Positions 19,565 through 26,913 of a DNA stretch of 64,000 nt are shown one piece after another. A program made the position numbers and the translations under genes. Below the pieces are notes generated by a model. The model was given only the letters and a program-made list of their open reading frames with translations, did not search any database and was not told the DNA's origin. Origin of the DNA: Saccharomonospora azurea NA-128 (lineage in GTDB: Bacteria > Actinomycetota > Actinomycetes > Mycobacteriales > Pseudonocardiaceae); NCBI RefSeq assembly GCF_000231055.2, contig NZ_CM001466.1, positions 2,835,768 to 2,899,767 on the forward strand. The letters run 5' to 3'. How positions within the stretch are numbered: the stretch's first letter is position 1; each line of letters starts with the position of its first letter.

Positions 19565-20017
19565 GTGAGTGGGAGATTGAGCGGAGCCACCCGGTTGCCC
19601 GACGGCGTCTGGGTGCGGGGCCGCGGGCTGCGCGAAGCACCGCCCGGCGGTGAGACACCCGAGTACGGCCTGTACCTCGGCGGACCACGCCTGCGCGCAC
19701 GCCACGAGCCGGCACTGACGTGGCCGCATGACTGGGTGCTCTGGCGGGACGGTCTCCTGCCCTCGGACTGGACCACGACGGCCGAGAAGCTGCTCGACCT
19801 GCACGAGAAGGCCGCGGCCGGGCAGGCTGTCGAGCTCGCGTGCCACGGCGGCCTCGGTCGCACGGGCACGGCGATGGCCTGCCTGGCCACGTTGAGCGGA
19901 CTGTCCTCACGCGAGGCCGTCCGCTGGGCACGCACCCACTACCGGTCGCGCGCCGTCGAGGTGCCCTGGCAGCGCCGTTACGTGACCTGGTTCGCCGCCC
20001 ACACGCGCAGCCGCTGA
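19565..20017 (+). CDS. Tyrosine/dual-specificity-type protein phosphatase
   Basis: A protein of about 150 residues with the cysteine-phosphatase signature CHGGLGRTG (C-x5-R-T) in a LACHGGLGRTGTAMACLA strand-loop-helix near residue 94. It is followed by a SREAVRWARTHY helix, as in bacterial DSP/PTP-like enzymes. It should remove phosphate from phosphotyrosine or a phosphorylated small molecule. Reading can start as early as the GTG at 19454, which overlaps the previous stop. However, those extra 37 codons are made of the 21-bp repeat and look non-conserved, so the GTG at 19565 is preferred. Start uncertain, function fairly clear. Confidence 0.75.
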   Translation: MSGRLSGATRLPDGVWVRGRGLREAPPGGETPEYGLYLGGPRLRARHEPALTWPHDWVLWRDGLLPSDWTTTAEKLLDLHEKAAAGQAVELACHGGLGRTGTAMACLATLSGLSSREAVRWARTHYRSRAVEVPWQRRYVTWFAAHTRSR

Positions 20018-20031
20018 CGGGTCTGCCGCGG

Positions 20032-20370
20032 TCAGTCGTCGAGCTGCCTGCGCAGCGTCGCCGGCGCCTTGCGCCGCCACGCCTGCTCGATCAGCTCGCC
20101 GAGTTCTCCGCCGTCGATCACGTCGAGGTCCACGAGGATGGCGCCGTAGCCGTCGTAGTGCGGGGTGGTGTGGAACGCGGGTGAGCCGGACGCCAGCATG
20201 GCCTCCTTCTCGTCCAGCTCGCACATCACCACGAGCCATCCCTCCGCCTCGGTACGCAGCCGGAGGAACGTCCGGCCACCCACCTTCGCCGCGGGAGTGC
20301 GGTACGACGTCGAGATCTCGACGCCGGGAAGTCTGCTCGCGAGCCTCACCACGTCGTCCCAGGTCTGCAC
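20032..20370 (-). CDS. MmcQ/YjbR-family DNA-binding-like protein
   Basis: A 112-residue YjbR (double-wing) protein. It has a start helix TWDDVVRLASRLPGVEI, a central AAKVGGRTFLRLRTEAEGWLVV sheet (quoted in outline), FHTTPHYDGYGAILVDL, and an ELGELIEQAWRRKAP C-terminus. The family has a CyaY-like fold and no agreed function. The frame stays open up to 20574, but residues before VQTWDD are low-complexity and overlap the divergent VanZ gene, so the GTG at 20370 is the likely start. Confidence 0.75.
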   Translation of the reverse strand: MQTWDDVVRLASRLPGVEISTSYRTPAAKVGGRTFLRLRTEAEGWLVVMCELDEKEAMLASGSPAFHTTPHYDGYGAILVDLDVIDGGELGELIEQAWRRKAPATLRRQLDD

Positions 20371-20495
20371 CTCTGCGATCGTGCCATCCGACGGGCACTC
20401 TGGCGATCGGTCATCGGCCGGACGGCCGAGAAAACCCCGCGCGGCGGTCCGCTCGACCGAGGTCTCCACCCCGGTCCGCGCCATAGCGTCGCGGC

Positions 20496-21236
20496 ATGAC
20501 GACGGCACAGGAGACAGCACTGGCGTACGGCCTCGGCGCGTTCGTGGTCGTGTGGAGCATGCTCGCGATCCCACAGTTGATCATCCATCTCGCCAGGTTC
20601 GGCCGTGTCGACCGGCGTCGCGTCCTGACCACCGGCGTCGTCACGCTGTACGCCTGCCTCGCCGTGGCGGTCGTCGTGCTGCCGCTGCCCGGGCCCGGCG
20701 ACCAGCGACTCGCCCAGACCGTGCAGCTCGTGCCGTTCCAGTGGGTCACCGACGTGGGTACCGAGCTCGCGACGTACGGGCTGCCCCGCAGCCACGCCCT
20801 GCTGACCCTGACGTTCCAGCAGCTCGCCATGAACGTGCTGCTGTTCGTGCCGCTGGGAGCGCTCTGCGTGCTGCTGTGGCGCCGCGGGTTCCTGTTCACG
20901 ACGCTGGCCGGGTTCGGCGTGTCGCTCCTGGTGGAGATCACCCAGCTCACCGCGAACTTCGGCACCGCACCGTTCGTCTACCGCATCTTCGACGTGGACG
21001 ATCTGATGGCGAACACGGCGGGTGCGGTGTTGGGTTGGGTGGCCGCCACCGTGGCACTGCTGCTGGTTCGTCTCAGGAAGGCGGACGCCGCCCGGGCATC
21101 GGCAGCCGTGAGGCCCACGCCGCTCGCGGCAGCGGTTCCGCCTCACCGAGCCGCACCAGATGCTCGTGCCGTCGCCGGGCCTGTCGGCGCGCCTCACGCT
21201 GATCTTCGTACACAACCGTTGCCGCTGCCGCGATGA
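20496..21236 (+). CDS. VanZ-family membrane protein
   Basis: A 246-residue protein with about five membrane helices and the VanZ signature QLAMNVLLFVPLGAL, then SLLVEITQLT and FDVDDLMANTAGAVLGW. VanZ proteins confer low-level teicoplanin resistance in enterococci; most actinobacterial members have no assigned role. The last 50 residues (after LVRLRKADA) are Ala/Pro-rich. They lie opposite a convincing small gene on the minus strand (21073-21276), so this tail may be mere read-through. Confidence 0.85.
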   Translation: MTTAQETALAYGLGAFVVVWSMLAIPQLIIHLARFGRVDRRRVLTTGVVTLYACLAVAVVVLPLPGPGDQRLAQTVQLVPFQWVTDVGTELATYGLPRSHALLTLTFQQLAMNVLLFVPLGALCVLLWRRGFLFTTLAGFGVSLLVEITQLTANFGTAPFVYRIFDVDDLMANTAGAVLGWVAATVALLLVRLRKADAARASAAVRPTPLAAAVPPHRAAPDARAVAGPVGAPHADLRTQPLPLPR

Positions 21237-21276
21237 GCAGCAGGACGACGATGACGAAGACCAGAGCCAGTTGCAC
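21073..21276 (-). CDS. Small membrane protein, antisense-overlapping the VanZ 3' end
   Basis: A 67-residue protein with one N-terminal membrane helix (LALVFVIVVLLLIAAAATVV, about 3-22), a basic/acidic amphipathic stretch with EDQREARRQARRRHEHL, and a Pro/Arg tail. AAGGGGGA stands 4-5 bases before its GTG start, a good ribosome site. It shares 164 bp with the VanZ gene on the opposite strand. No family recognised. Confidence 0.5.
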   Translation of the reverse strand: MQLALVFVIVVLLLIAAAATVVYEDQREARRQARRRHEHLVRLGEAEPLPRAAWASRLPMPGRRPPS

Positions 21277-21532
21277 GCCATCCCCCTTGATGCCGTTGTG
21301 TGTGGCTCATCACAGACTAGGGGCTCCGGGGCGCCGTCACCAGCCCTTCACCATCCGTGGCCCGCGCAATCGGGCGAGGCAGCGCCGTCGGTGCTGCTCG
21401 ACGGCCACCCTTCTCCGCCAATTCGCTCCCCTGGTGTAACTCGGCGTGATTCGGTGTAGCCAATTCGGCCCAGCGGGAATACCCCGTCCAGGGGAGCGGC
21501 ACGCCAGGGGGAGCGTGCGGGAGGAGGCCGGG

Positions 21533-22273
21533 ATGGCATTCGGCGCACACGCCGGGCGCGGCGCGTACGGCATGGACAGGGCAACCCGGACTCTCACCGT
21601 GGCCGCCGTCGACTCGGTGCCCGTCTACCGCGAGGGCCTGGGCGCCGTCATCGGTCGCACCCCGGGACTGCGGTGGGGCGGACACGCGGCAAGCCACCAC
21701 GCCGGCATCCAGCTGTGCGAGCAACTACGCCCGGACCTGATGCTCATCGATTCGGCGCTGGACCCTCACGCCCACCTCGTCCGCCTCCTGGTGGAGGCGC
21801 ACCCGATGCTGGTGGTCACGCTGCTCGTCGACGCGGCGCACCGCACCACCGCGTATCTGGCCACGATCCTGGAGGCGGGTGCCCACGGGGCGTTGCCGCG
21901 CACCGTGGATCCTCGCCGGCTCACCGAAGGCATTCGCCGCACCTACGTGGAACGGCACTACACCGACCCGGCGCTGGCCGCGCTCGTGCCGAGACAGCGC
22001 ACGGGCGAGTCGAGCACGGCGCGGCAGCCGATGCCGCTGTCGCGGCGCGAGTACCAGGTGCTGCAGCTGATCGCCGAGGGCATGGAGAACTCCGCCGTGG
22101 CCGACACGCTCTTCCTGTCGGTGGAGACCGTCCGCACGCACGTCAAGAGCATCCTGCGCAAGTTGTCCGCACGCGACCGCACGCACGCGGTGACGAAGGC
22201 GTTCCGCTCCGGGCTGCTCGTCATCAACCCCGCCGACCAGGACCAGCCGGGCGCACGGTCGCCGCGCTCCTGA
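21533..22273 (+). CDS. LuxR/NarL-type regulator with atypical receiver domain, orphan
   Basis: A 246-residue protein. Residues about 20-140 resemble a receiver domain (VDSVPVYREGLGAVI; phospho-acceptor position D73 in LMLIDSAL). Residues about 165-230 are a LuxR helix-turn-helix (PLSRREYQVLQLIAEGMEN; VETVRTHVKSILRKL). The receiver has D27 where an acidic pair is usual. The conserved lysine region reads GAHGALPRTVD without the lysine, so control by ordinary phosphorylation is doubtful. No histidine kinase is nearby. Start chosen at the ATG preceded by GAGGAGG (21521-21527). Confidence 0.82.
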   Translation: MAFGAHAGRGAYGMDRATRTLTVAAVDSVPVYREGLGAVIGRTPGLRWGGHAASHHAGIQLCEQLRPDLMLIDSALDPHAHLVRLLVEAHPMLVVTLLVDAAHRTTAYLATILEAGAHGALPRTVDPRRLTEGIRRTYVERHYTDPALAALVPRQRTGESSTARQPMPLSRREYQVLQLIAEGMENSAVADTLFLSVETVRTHVKSILRKLSARDRTHAVTKAFRSGLLVINPADQDQPGARSPRS

Positions 22274-22360
22274 TCGGGCGCGCCTGGACGTCCGCACTCT
22301 TTCACCGCGCAACGGTTCGCTCTGCACACATCACAGTCCTGCCGCAGTGCTCGCAAATGT

Positions 22361-22396
22361 TACCGGTTGGTACTATCCTGATGTTACCGGCCAGTA
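22361..22396 (+). promoter_or_regulatory. Two beta-oxidation operator copies in the fadE5 promoter
   Basis: TACCGGTTGGTA (22361-22372) and TACCGGCCAGTA (22385-22396) start 24 bp apart and flank a TATCCT (22373-22378) that could be a -10 element. The second copy plus its following GG matches the fabG4/fadA2 site at 13 of 14 positions. The fadE5 start codon is at 22484. Confidence 0.7.
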
Positions 22397-22483
22397 GGGC
22401 AGTGTTGGTCACGCTGATCGCGTGTCCTGTCGGCGACAGAAGTGCCCAGCCGGAGTGCCGAACAACCCGTACGGAGTGACGAC

Positions 22484-24328
22484 ATGGGCCACTACAAGAG
22501 CAATGTCCGAGACCTGGAGTTCAACCTCTTCGAGGTCCTCGGCGTGCAGGACCGCCTCGGCAAGGGAGTACTCGCGGAGTCCGACGAGGAGACCGCGCGC
22601 GGTGTGCTGTCCGAGCTGAACAACCTTGCCGTCGGTCCGCTCGCCGAGTCGTTCGTCGACGCCGACCGCAACCCGCCGGTGTACGACCCCAAGACCTTCT
22701 CCGCCACGCTGCCGGAGTCCTTCAAGAAGAGCTACCAGGCTCTCTGGGACGGCGAGTGGTGGCGGCTGGGACTCACCGACAACCTCGGTGGCTTCGGCCT
22801 GCCTCCCACGGTGCAGTGGGCCGCCGCCGAACTGATCCTCGGCGCCAACCCGGCGTTGTACATGTACCTGGCGGGCCCGAACTTCGCCATGATCCTCGAC
22901 CGCAACGGCACCGAGGAGCAGAAGCGCTGGGCGCAGATCATGATCGACCGCGCGTGGGGCGCCACGATGGTGCTCACCGAGCCAGACGCCGGTTCGGACG
23001 TGGGCGCGGGTCGCACCAAGGCCGTCAAGCAGGAGGACGGCTCCTGGCACATCGAGGGCGTCAAGCGGTTCATCACCTCGGGCGACCAGGACATGACCGA
23101 GAACATCATGCACCTGGTGCTGGCCCGGCCCGAAGGCCCCGGCATCGAGCCGAAGCCCGGCACCAAGGGCCTGTCGCTGTTCCTCGTGCCGAAGTTCCAC
23201 TTCGACACCAACACCGGCGAGCTCGGTGAGCGCAACGGCGCCTTCGTGACGAACGTCGAGCACAAGATGGGCCTCAAGGTGTCCACCACCTGCGAGCTCA
23301 CGTTCGGCCAGCACGGCACCCCGGCCAAGGGCTGGCTGCTCGGCGAGGTGCACGACGGCATCGCGCAGATGTTCCAGGTCATCGAGTACGCCCGCATGAT
23401 GGTGGGCACGAAGGCCATCGCGACGCTGTCCACCGGTTACCTCAACGCGCTGGAGTACGCGAAGGAGCGCGTGCAGGGTGCGGACCTCACCAGGCAGACC
23501 GACAAGACCGCCCCGCGCGTCACCATCACGCACCACCCCGACGTGCGCCGGTCGCTCATGCTCCAGAAGGCCTACGCCGAGGGGCTGCGCGCCGTCTACC
23601 TGTACACGGCGTCGTTCCAGGACCAGGTGTGGACGCAGGAGGGCGACGCCGAGTCGCTCGACCTGGCGGAGCGCGTGAACGACCTGCTGCTGCCCATCGT
23701 CAAGGGCGTCGGCTCCGAGCGGGCCACCGAGCAGCTCGTGCAGTCGCTCCAGACGCTCGGTGGTTCGGGCTTCCTGCAGGACTACCCGATCGAGCAGTAC
23801 ATCCGCGACTCGAAGATCGACTCGCTGTACGAGGGCACGACCGCGATCCAGTCCATGGACTTCTTCTTCCGGAAGATCGTCCGGGACAAGGGCAAGGCCC
23901 TCGGCTACATCGCCGGCGAGATCTCGAAGTTCATCGCGGCCGAGGCGGGCAACGGCAGGCTCAAGAAGGAGCGGGCGCTGCTGAAGCAGGCCCTGGAAGA
24001 CGTCCAGGCCATGCTCGGCACGATGATCGGCTACCTGACGTCGTCGCAGGAGGACGTCACCAACATCTACAAGGTCGGCCAGAACACCGTCCGACTGCTG
24101 ATGTCGGCCGGTGACCTGCTCGTCGGCTGGCAGCTGCTCAAGCAGGCGGAGATCGCCCAGGCCGCGCTGGACGCGGGCGCCTCCGGCAAGGACGTGCCGT
24201 TCTACCAGGGCAAGCTCGCCGTCGCGTCGTTCTTCGCGAAGAACGTACTGCCGGAGCTGTCGGCCCGTCGGGCGATCGTGGAGGCCACCGACAACGAGCT
24301 CATGGAGATCGACGAAGCCGCGTTCTGA
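22484..24328 (+). CDS. fadE5: FadE5-like long acyl-CoA dehydrogenase
   Basis: A 614-residue FAD enzyme for the first step of fatty-acid beta-oxidation, the acyl-CoA to trans-2-enoyl-CoA reaction, with electrons leaving through ETF. The N-terminus [20 protein letters not shown] and overall length match the mycobacterial FadE5 class, which carries an extra C-terminal helical domain (here after about residue 480). The core shows [51 protein letters not shown], and the [14 protein letters not shown] segment. Expression is probably controlled through the twin operators upstream. EtfD at 10699 is the likely downstream electron acceptor system. Confidence 0.93.
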   Translation: MGHYKSNVRDLEFNLFEVLGVQDRLGKGVLAESDEETARGVLSELNNLAVGPLAESFVDADRNPPVYDPKTFSATLPESFKKSYQALWDGEWWRLGLTDNLGGFGLPPTVQWAAAELILGANPALYMYLAGPNFAMILDRNGTEEQKRWAQIMIDRAWGATMVLTEPDAGSDVGAGRTKAVKQEDGSWHIEGVKRFITSGDQDMTENIMHLVLARPEGPGIEPKPGTKGLSLFLVPKFHFDTNTGELGERNGAFVTNVEHKMGLKVSTTCELTFGQHGTPAKGWLLGEVHDGIAQMFQVIEYARMMVGTKAIATLSTGYLNALEYAKERVQGADLTRQTDKTAPRVTITHHPDVRRSLMLQKAYAEGLRAVYLYTASFQDQVWTQEGDAESLDLAERVNDLLLPIVKGVGSERATEQLVQSLQTLGGSGFLQDYPIEQYIRDSKIDSLYEGTTAIQSMDFFFRKIVRDKGKALGYIAGEISKFIAAEAGNGRLKKERALLKQALEDVQAMLGTMIGYLTSSQEDVTNIYKVGQNTVRLLMSAGDLLVGWQLLKQAEIAQAALDAGASGKDVPFYQGKLAVASFFAKNVLPELSARRAIVEATDNELMEIDEAAF

Positions 24329-24370
24329 GTCGTTCGGACGCGAGCGTCGACAGGGGACACAGCGGACACG

Positions 24371-24414
24371 AGGGGCCGCCTTCCGCCTCACTCGGGGCGC
24401 GGGAGGTGGCCCTT
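24371..24414 (+). terminator. Likely terminator after fadE5
   Basis: AGGGGCCGCCTTCCGC (24371-24386) and GCGGGAGGTGGCCCTT (24399-24414) pair with three mismatches around a 12-base loop. It lies 43 bp after the fadE5 stop. Confidence 0.4.
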
Positions 24415-24493
24415 CGTGTGCGCAGGGTTGGCGATCAACTCGGGTGGGTACCTCTATCGGGTCAACGACTCCGGTGGTGAAGGAGCACGCACC

Positions 24494-24769
24494 ATGGCGA
24501 TTTCGGGAATCATCTCGGCGATCCTGATCGGTCTGCTGCTCGGGGCACTCGCCAGGTTCATCGTGCCCGGGAAGCAGAACATCCCGATCTGGCTCACGAT
24601 CGTGGTCGGCATCGCCGCCGCGTTCCTCGGCACGGCGATCGCACGGGGCCTGGGGTACGCCGACACGAACGGCTGGGACTGGCTGGAGTTCATCACCCAG
24701 CTCGTCGTGGCCGCGATCGGTGTCTCGATCGCCGCGAGCATGTACCCGCGCAGGCACATCAAGGCCTGA
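24494..24769 (+). CDS. GlsB/YeaQ/YmgE-family membrane protein
   Basis: A 91-residue protein with three hydrophobic helices and the family pattern: a glycine-rich first helix (GIISAILIGLLLGALARFIVPG, summarised), a KQNIPIWLTIVVGIAAAFLG second helix, and an ITQLVVAAIGVSIAA third helix. The PRRHIKA tail is typical. It is often called transglycosylase-associated protein and is a general stress protein in several bacteria; no enzyme activity is demonstrated. GGAG precedes the ATG by 8 bases. Confidence 0.85.
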   Translation: MAISGIISAILIGLLLGALARFIVPGKQNIPIWLTIVVGIAAAFLGTAIARGLGYADTNGWDWLEFITQLVVAAIGVSIAASMYPRRHIKA

Positions 24770-24779
24770 CGGCGACCGC

Positions 24780-24807
24780 CCGGGTGGGCGTGACCACGCT
24801 CGCCCGG
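24780..24807. terminator. Bidirectional terminator hairpin
   Basis: CCGGGTGGGCG (24780-24790), loop TGACCA, CGCTCGCCCGG (24797-24807), with two wobble or mismatch positions. It separates the convergent GlsB-type and VanW-type genes. Confidence 0.6.
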
Positions 24808-24835
24808 ACGACGCCGTCGGCTGCCCGGTCGACCG

Positions 24836-26464
24836 TCATGAGGGAGTGCCCCACACCGTGGCCCGCACCGTGGAGCCCGTGGCCGAGGCGTGAACGGCGA
24901 TCGCGGTGCCGGTGTCGTTGGTGACCGGCTGCCCGTCGCGCACGTCGAGACCGGCTTGGCGCAGCGCGTCCCGCAGCACCCCTTCCCACGGCGGCGTCGG
25001 GGCATAGGCGGTCACGTCGAACACCTCGCCGGGCAGCACCAGCACACCGTTCAACGTAGCGAGCACGGCATTCACGTCGCCGAGCTCCGCGGGTGAGTGC
25101 CCGGTCGTCGACGCCGTGCCCACGACGTCGGTGATGCCCAGAGCCTGCACGTCCTGGGTGCTCACGGACGGCTCCACGGGCTGGTAGAGCACGTCGACCC
25201 GACGCTGGTCGGCCGGAGCCGTCGACACATGCTCCACCAGGCCCGCGAAGGTCCGCTCCCAGTCGATCCGCACCCCCGGCACAGAGGGAACCACCTCCGG
25301 GATCCCGCCTCGGAACAGCAGCGCGGCGTCCCGGGCCGGACGCTCGGTGCGCCCCAACTCTCCCTGCACGGCGCCGCGCAGCACGGCATCGTCCAGCGTG
25401 ACGGCGAGTGTGGCGGGAACGTCGGGCCGGGCGCGCACCTCCACGGCGAGCGCCTTGCGGACGTCCTCGGGCAGCAGCACGGATTCACCGCCGTCCCCGC
25501 GCAACAGGATCGGCCCCGCCAGCAACGGCCGCACCGTGCCGTCGAGCACGCTGTGCACGGCCTCCCGGGTCAACGTCGGCCGCACCACCTCGAAGGGCAC
25601 GTCGACGGGCCGAGCGGACGGCCAGTGCGCACGTACCGCGGACACGGCGGCACCCAGGTCGGACAGTCGCAGGCCCGCTCTCGGTTCGATCGCGTACGGC
25701 TCCACTCCGCCGTCGGCGTCGCCGGAGGGGCGGAAGGCGATGCCGCCGTCGACCGCCGGCCGGTTGATCCGCTCCTGGGCGAGGCGTCCCAGCGCCACCC
25801 TGACCGCGTGGTCGTCGACCGTGGTCACGAGCGGCACCTCGCGCCCGCCGAAGAGCGAGGTGATGCGGTCCCACGGGGACCACGGCTGTCCGCCCGCCCG
25901 CTCCACCGTGGCGGCCCAGTCCACGCCGAGCCCGGCCTCGGCGGGATCGAACGACGCCTCGACCTCTCCCGCCCGCAGCTCGACGGCCCGCTGCACGAGC
26001 GGACCCAGATCGCGACGCAGGAGGTCCTGCGCCTCATCCCGGTCGAGCCCGCCGATGTCCACCCCGGCGACGGTCACGCCGCGGGGCACGTCGCCGAACT
26101 CCGTCAGCAGATCGACGACGTACACGATCGCGAGGAGACCGGTGAGAGCGCCGAGTGCGACCAGGGCGTTGCCGAGCCTGCGCCGCCAGCGCAGATCCGG
26201 AACCACCCAGGTGGGCGCTTCCTCGGTGGGGGCGAACCCGGCGTCGAGGTCGTCGGCGAACGGCTCGTCGTCCGGGTCATCGACGTAGCTGCCGTAGCCG
26301 ACGTCGCCCGCGGTGTCGTCGGCGTCGTCGGGATAGTCGGGATGGTCGAGGTCGTCGGGGTCGGGAAAGTCGGCATCCGCGCCCAGGGGCTCGTCGAGGT
26401 CATCGACGTCATCGACGTCGATGACGTCACCGACGTCGTCGACGTCGTCGTCAGGACGAGCCAC
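24836..26464 (-). CDS. VanW-family protein with peptidoglycan-binding-like domains, compact VanW end
   Basis: A 542-residue protein. Residues 1-90 are extremely Asp-rich (many DD and DP repeats), then come a basic RWRRRLG patch and a membrane helix (about 97-118). About 125-440 contain the PG_binding_4-type region that precedes VanW domains (PRGVTVAGVDIGGLDRDEA; EPRAGLRLSDLGAA). About 455-542 are a VanW-like end: ALGITDVVGTAS, the NAVLATLNGVLVLPGEVF strand, and a final HASATGSTVRATVWGT. The usual central block with a GGG-x-CQ motif is missing although the frame is intact. The N-terminal acidic part should be cytoplasmic and the rest outside. Function unknown; a wall-related role is inferred. 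Confidence 0.78.
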   Translation of the reverse strand: MARPDDDVDDVGDVIDVDDVDDLDEPLGADADFPDPDDLDHPDYPDDADDTAGDVGYGSYVDDPDDEPFADDLDAGFAPTEEAPTWVVPDLRWRRRLGNALVALGALTGLLAIVYVVDLLTEFGDVPRGVTVAGVDIGGLDRDEAQDLLRRDLGPLVQRAVELRAGEVEASFDPAEAGLGVDWAATVERAGGQPWSPWDRITSLFGGREVPLVTTVDDHAVRVALGRLAQERINRPAVDGGIAFRPSGDADGGVEPYAIEPRAGLRLSDLGAAVSAVRAHWPSARPVDVPFEVVRPTLTREAVHSVLDGTVRPLLAGPILLRGDGGESVLLPEDVRKALAVEVRARPDVPATLAVTLDDAVLRGAVQGELGRTERPARDAALLFRGGIPEVVPSVPGVRIDWERTFAGLVEHVSTAPADQRRVDVLYQPVEPSVSTQDVQALGITDVVGTASTTGHSPAELGDVNAVLATLNGVLVLPGEVFDVTAYAPTPPWEGVLRDALRQAGLDVRDGQPVTNDTGTAIAVHASATGSTVRATVWGTPS

Positions 26465-26483
26465 GGGCGCCTCCGGATGCCGC

Positions 26484-26837
26484 CTACAAGTACAGGCCCG
26501 TCCCGTGCTCCGCCCGCTCGCTGGCGACCGCGTGGATGTCGCGTTCCCGCAGCACGAAGTACGCGTTGCCCTGGATCTCGACCTCCAGCTGGTCCTCGGC
26601 GTTGAACAACACCCGATCGCCGATCTTGACGTTGCGTACGTTGTTGCCCACTCCGAGCACGTCGCCCCACGACAACCGCCGCGCGACCTGAGCGGTCGCC
26701 GGAATCACGATGCCACCGTTGCTGCGCCGCTCGCCGTCCTCCGACGGCATGCGCACGAGCACCCGGTCGTGCAGCATCTGGATCTCGAGTTTGGCGTCCG
26801 AAGCGAGTGGACCGTTGGTTTCTGACACGGTATTCAT
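26484..26837 (-). CDS. GroES-like (Cpn10-fold) protein
   Basis: A 117-residue protein of the GroES fold: KLEIQMLHDRVLVRMP as the first strand, GGIVIPATAQ where the mobile loop region sits, WGDVLGVGNNVRNVKIGDRVLFN, and a VLRERDIHAVAS end. True GroES proteins cap GroEL. This one is a divergent paralogue with no groEL beside it, so a co-chaperone function is not certain. The frame is open for 82 codons upstream, but those overlap the next gene's 3' end on the same strand, so the ATG at 26837 is preferred. Confidence 0.8.
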   Translation of the reverse strand: MNTVSETNGPLASDAKLEIQMLHDRVLVRMPSEDGERRSNGGIVIPATAQVARRLSWGDVLGVGNNVRNVKIGDRVLFNAEDQLEVEIQGNAYFVLRERDIHAVASERAEHGTGLYL

Positions 26838-26913
26838 GCTACGTCGCGGAAAGGAGCCGGTTTCCCGCCCGCCCCGACGCGGATGCACCCGCACGAGGTG
26901 GGCCGGCCTTCGC

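Noticed and set aside
24360..24370. A further copy of the 21-bp repeat (AGCGGACACGA)
   Set aside because: Only the short core matches and there is no tandem unit, so it may be chance.
26398..26455. Simple GTC/GAC repeat as a separate repeat element
   Set aside because: It is explained by the Asp-rich coding sequence of the VanW protein N-terminus, so it is discussed there.
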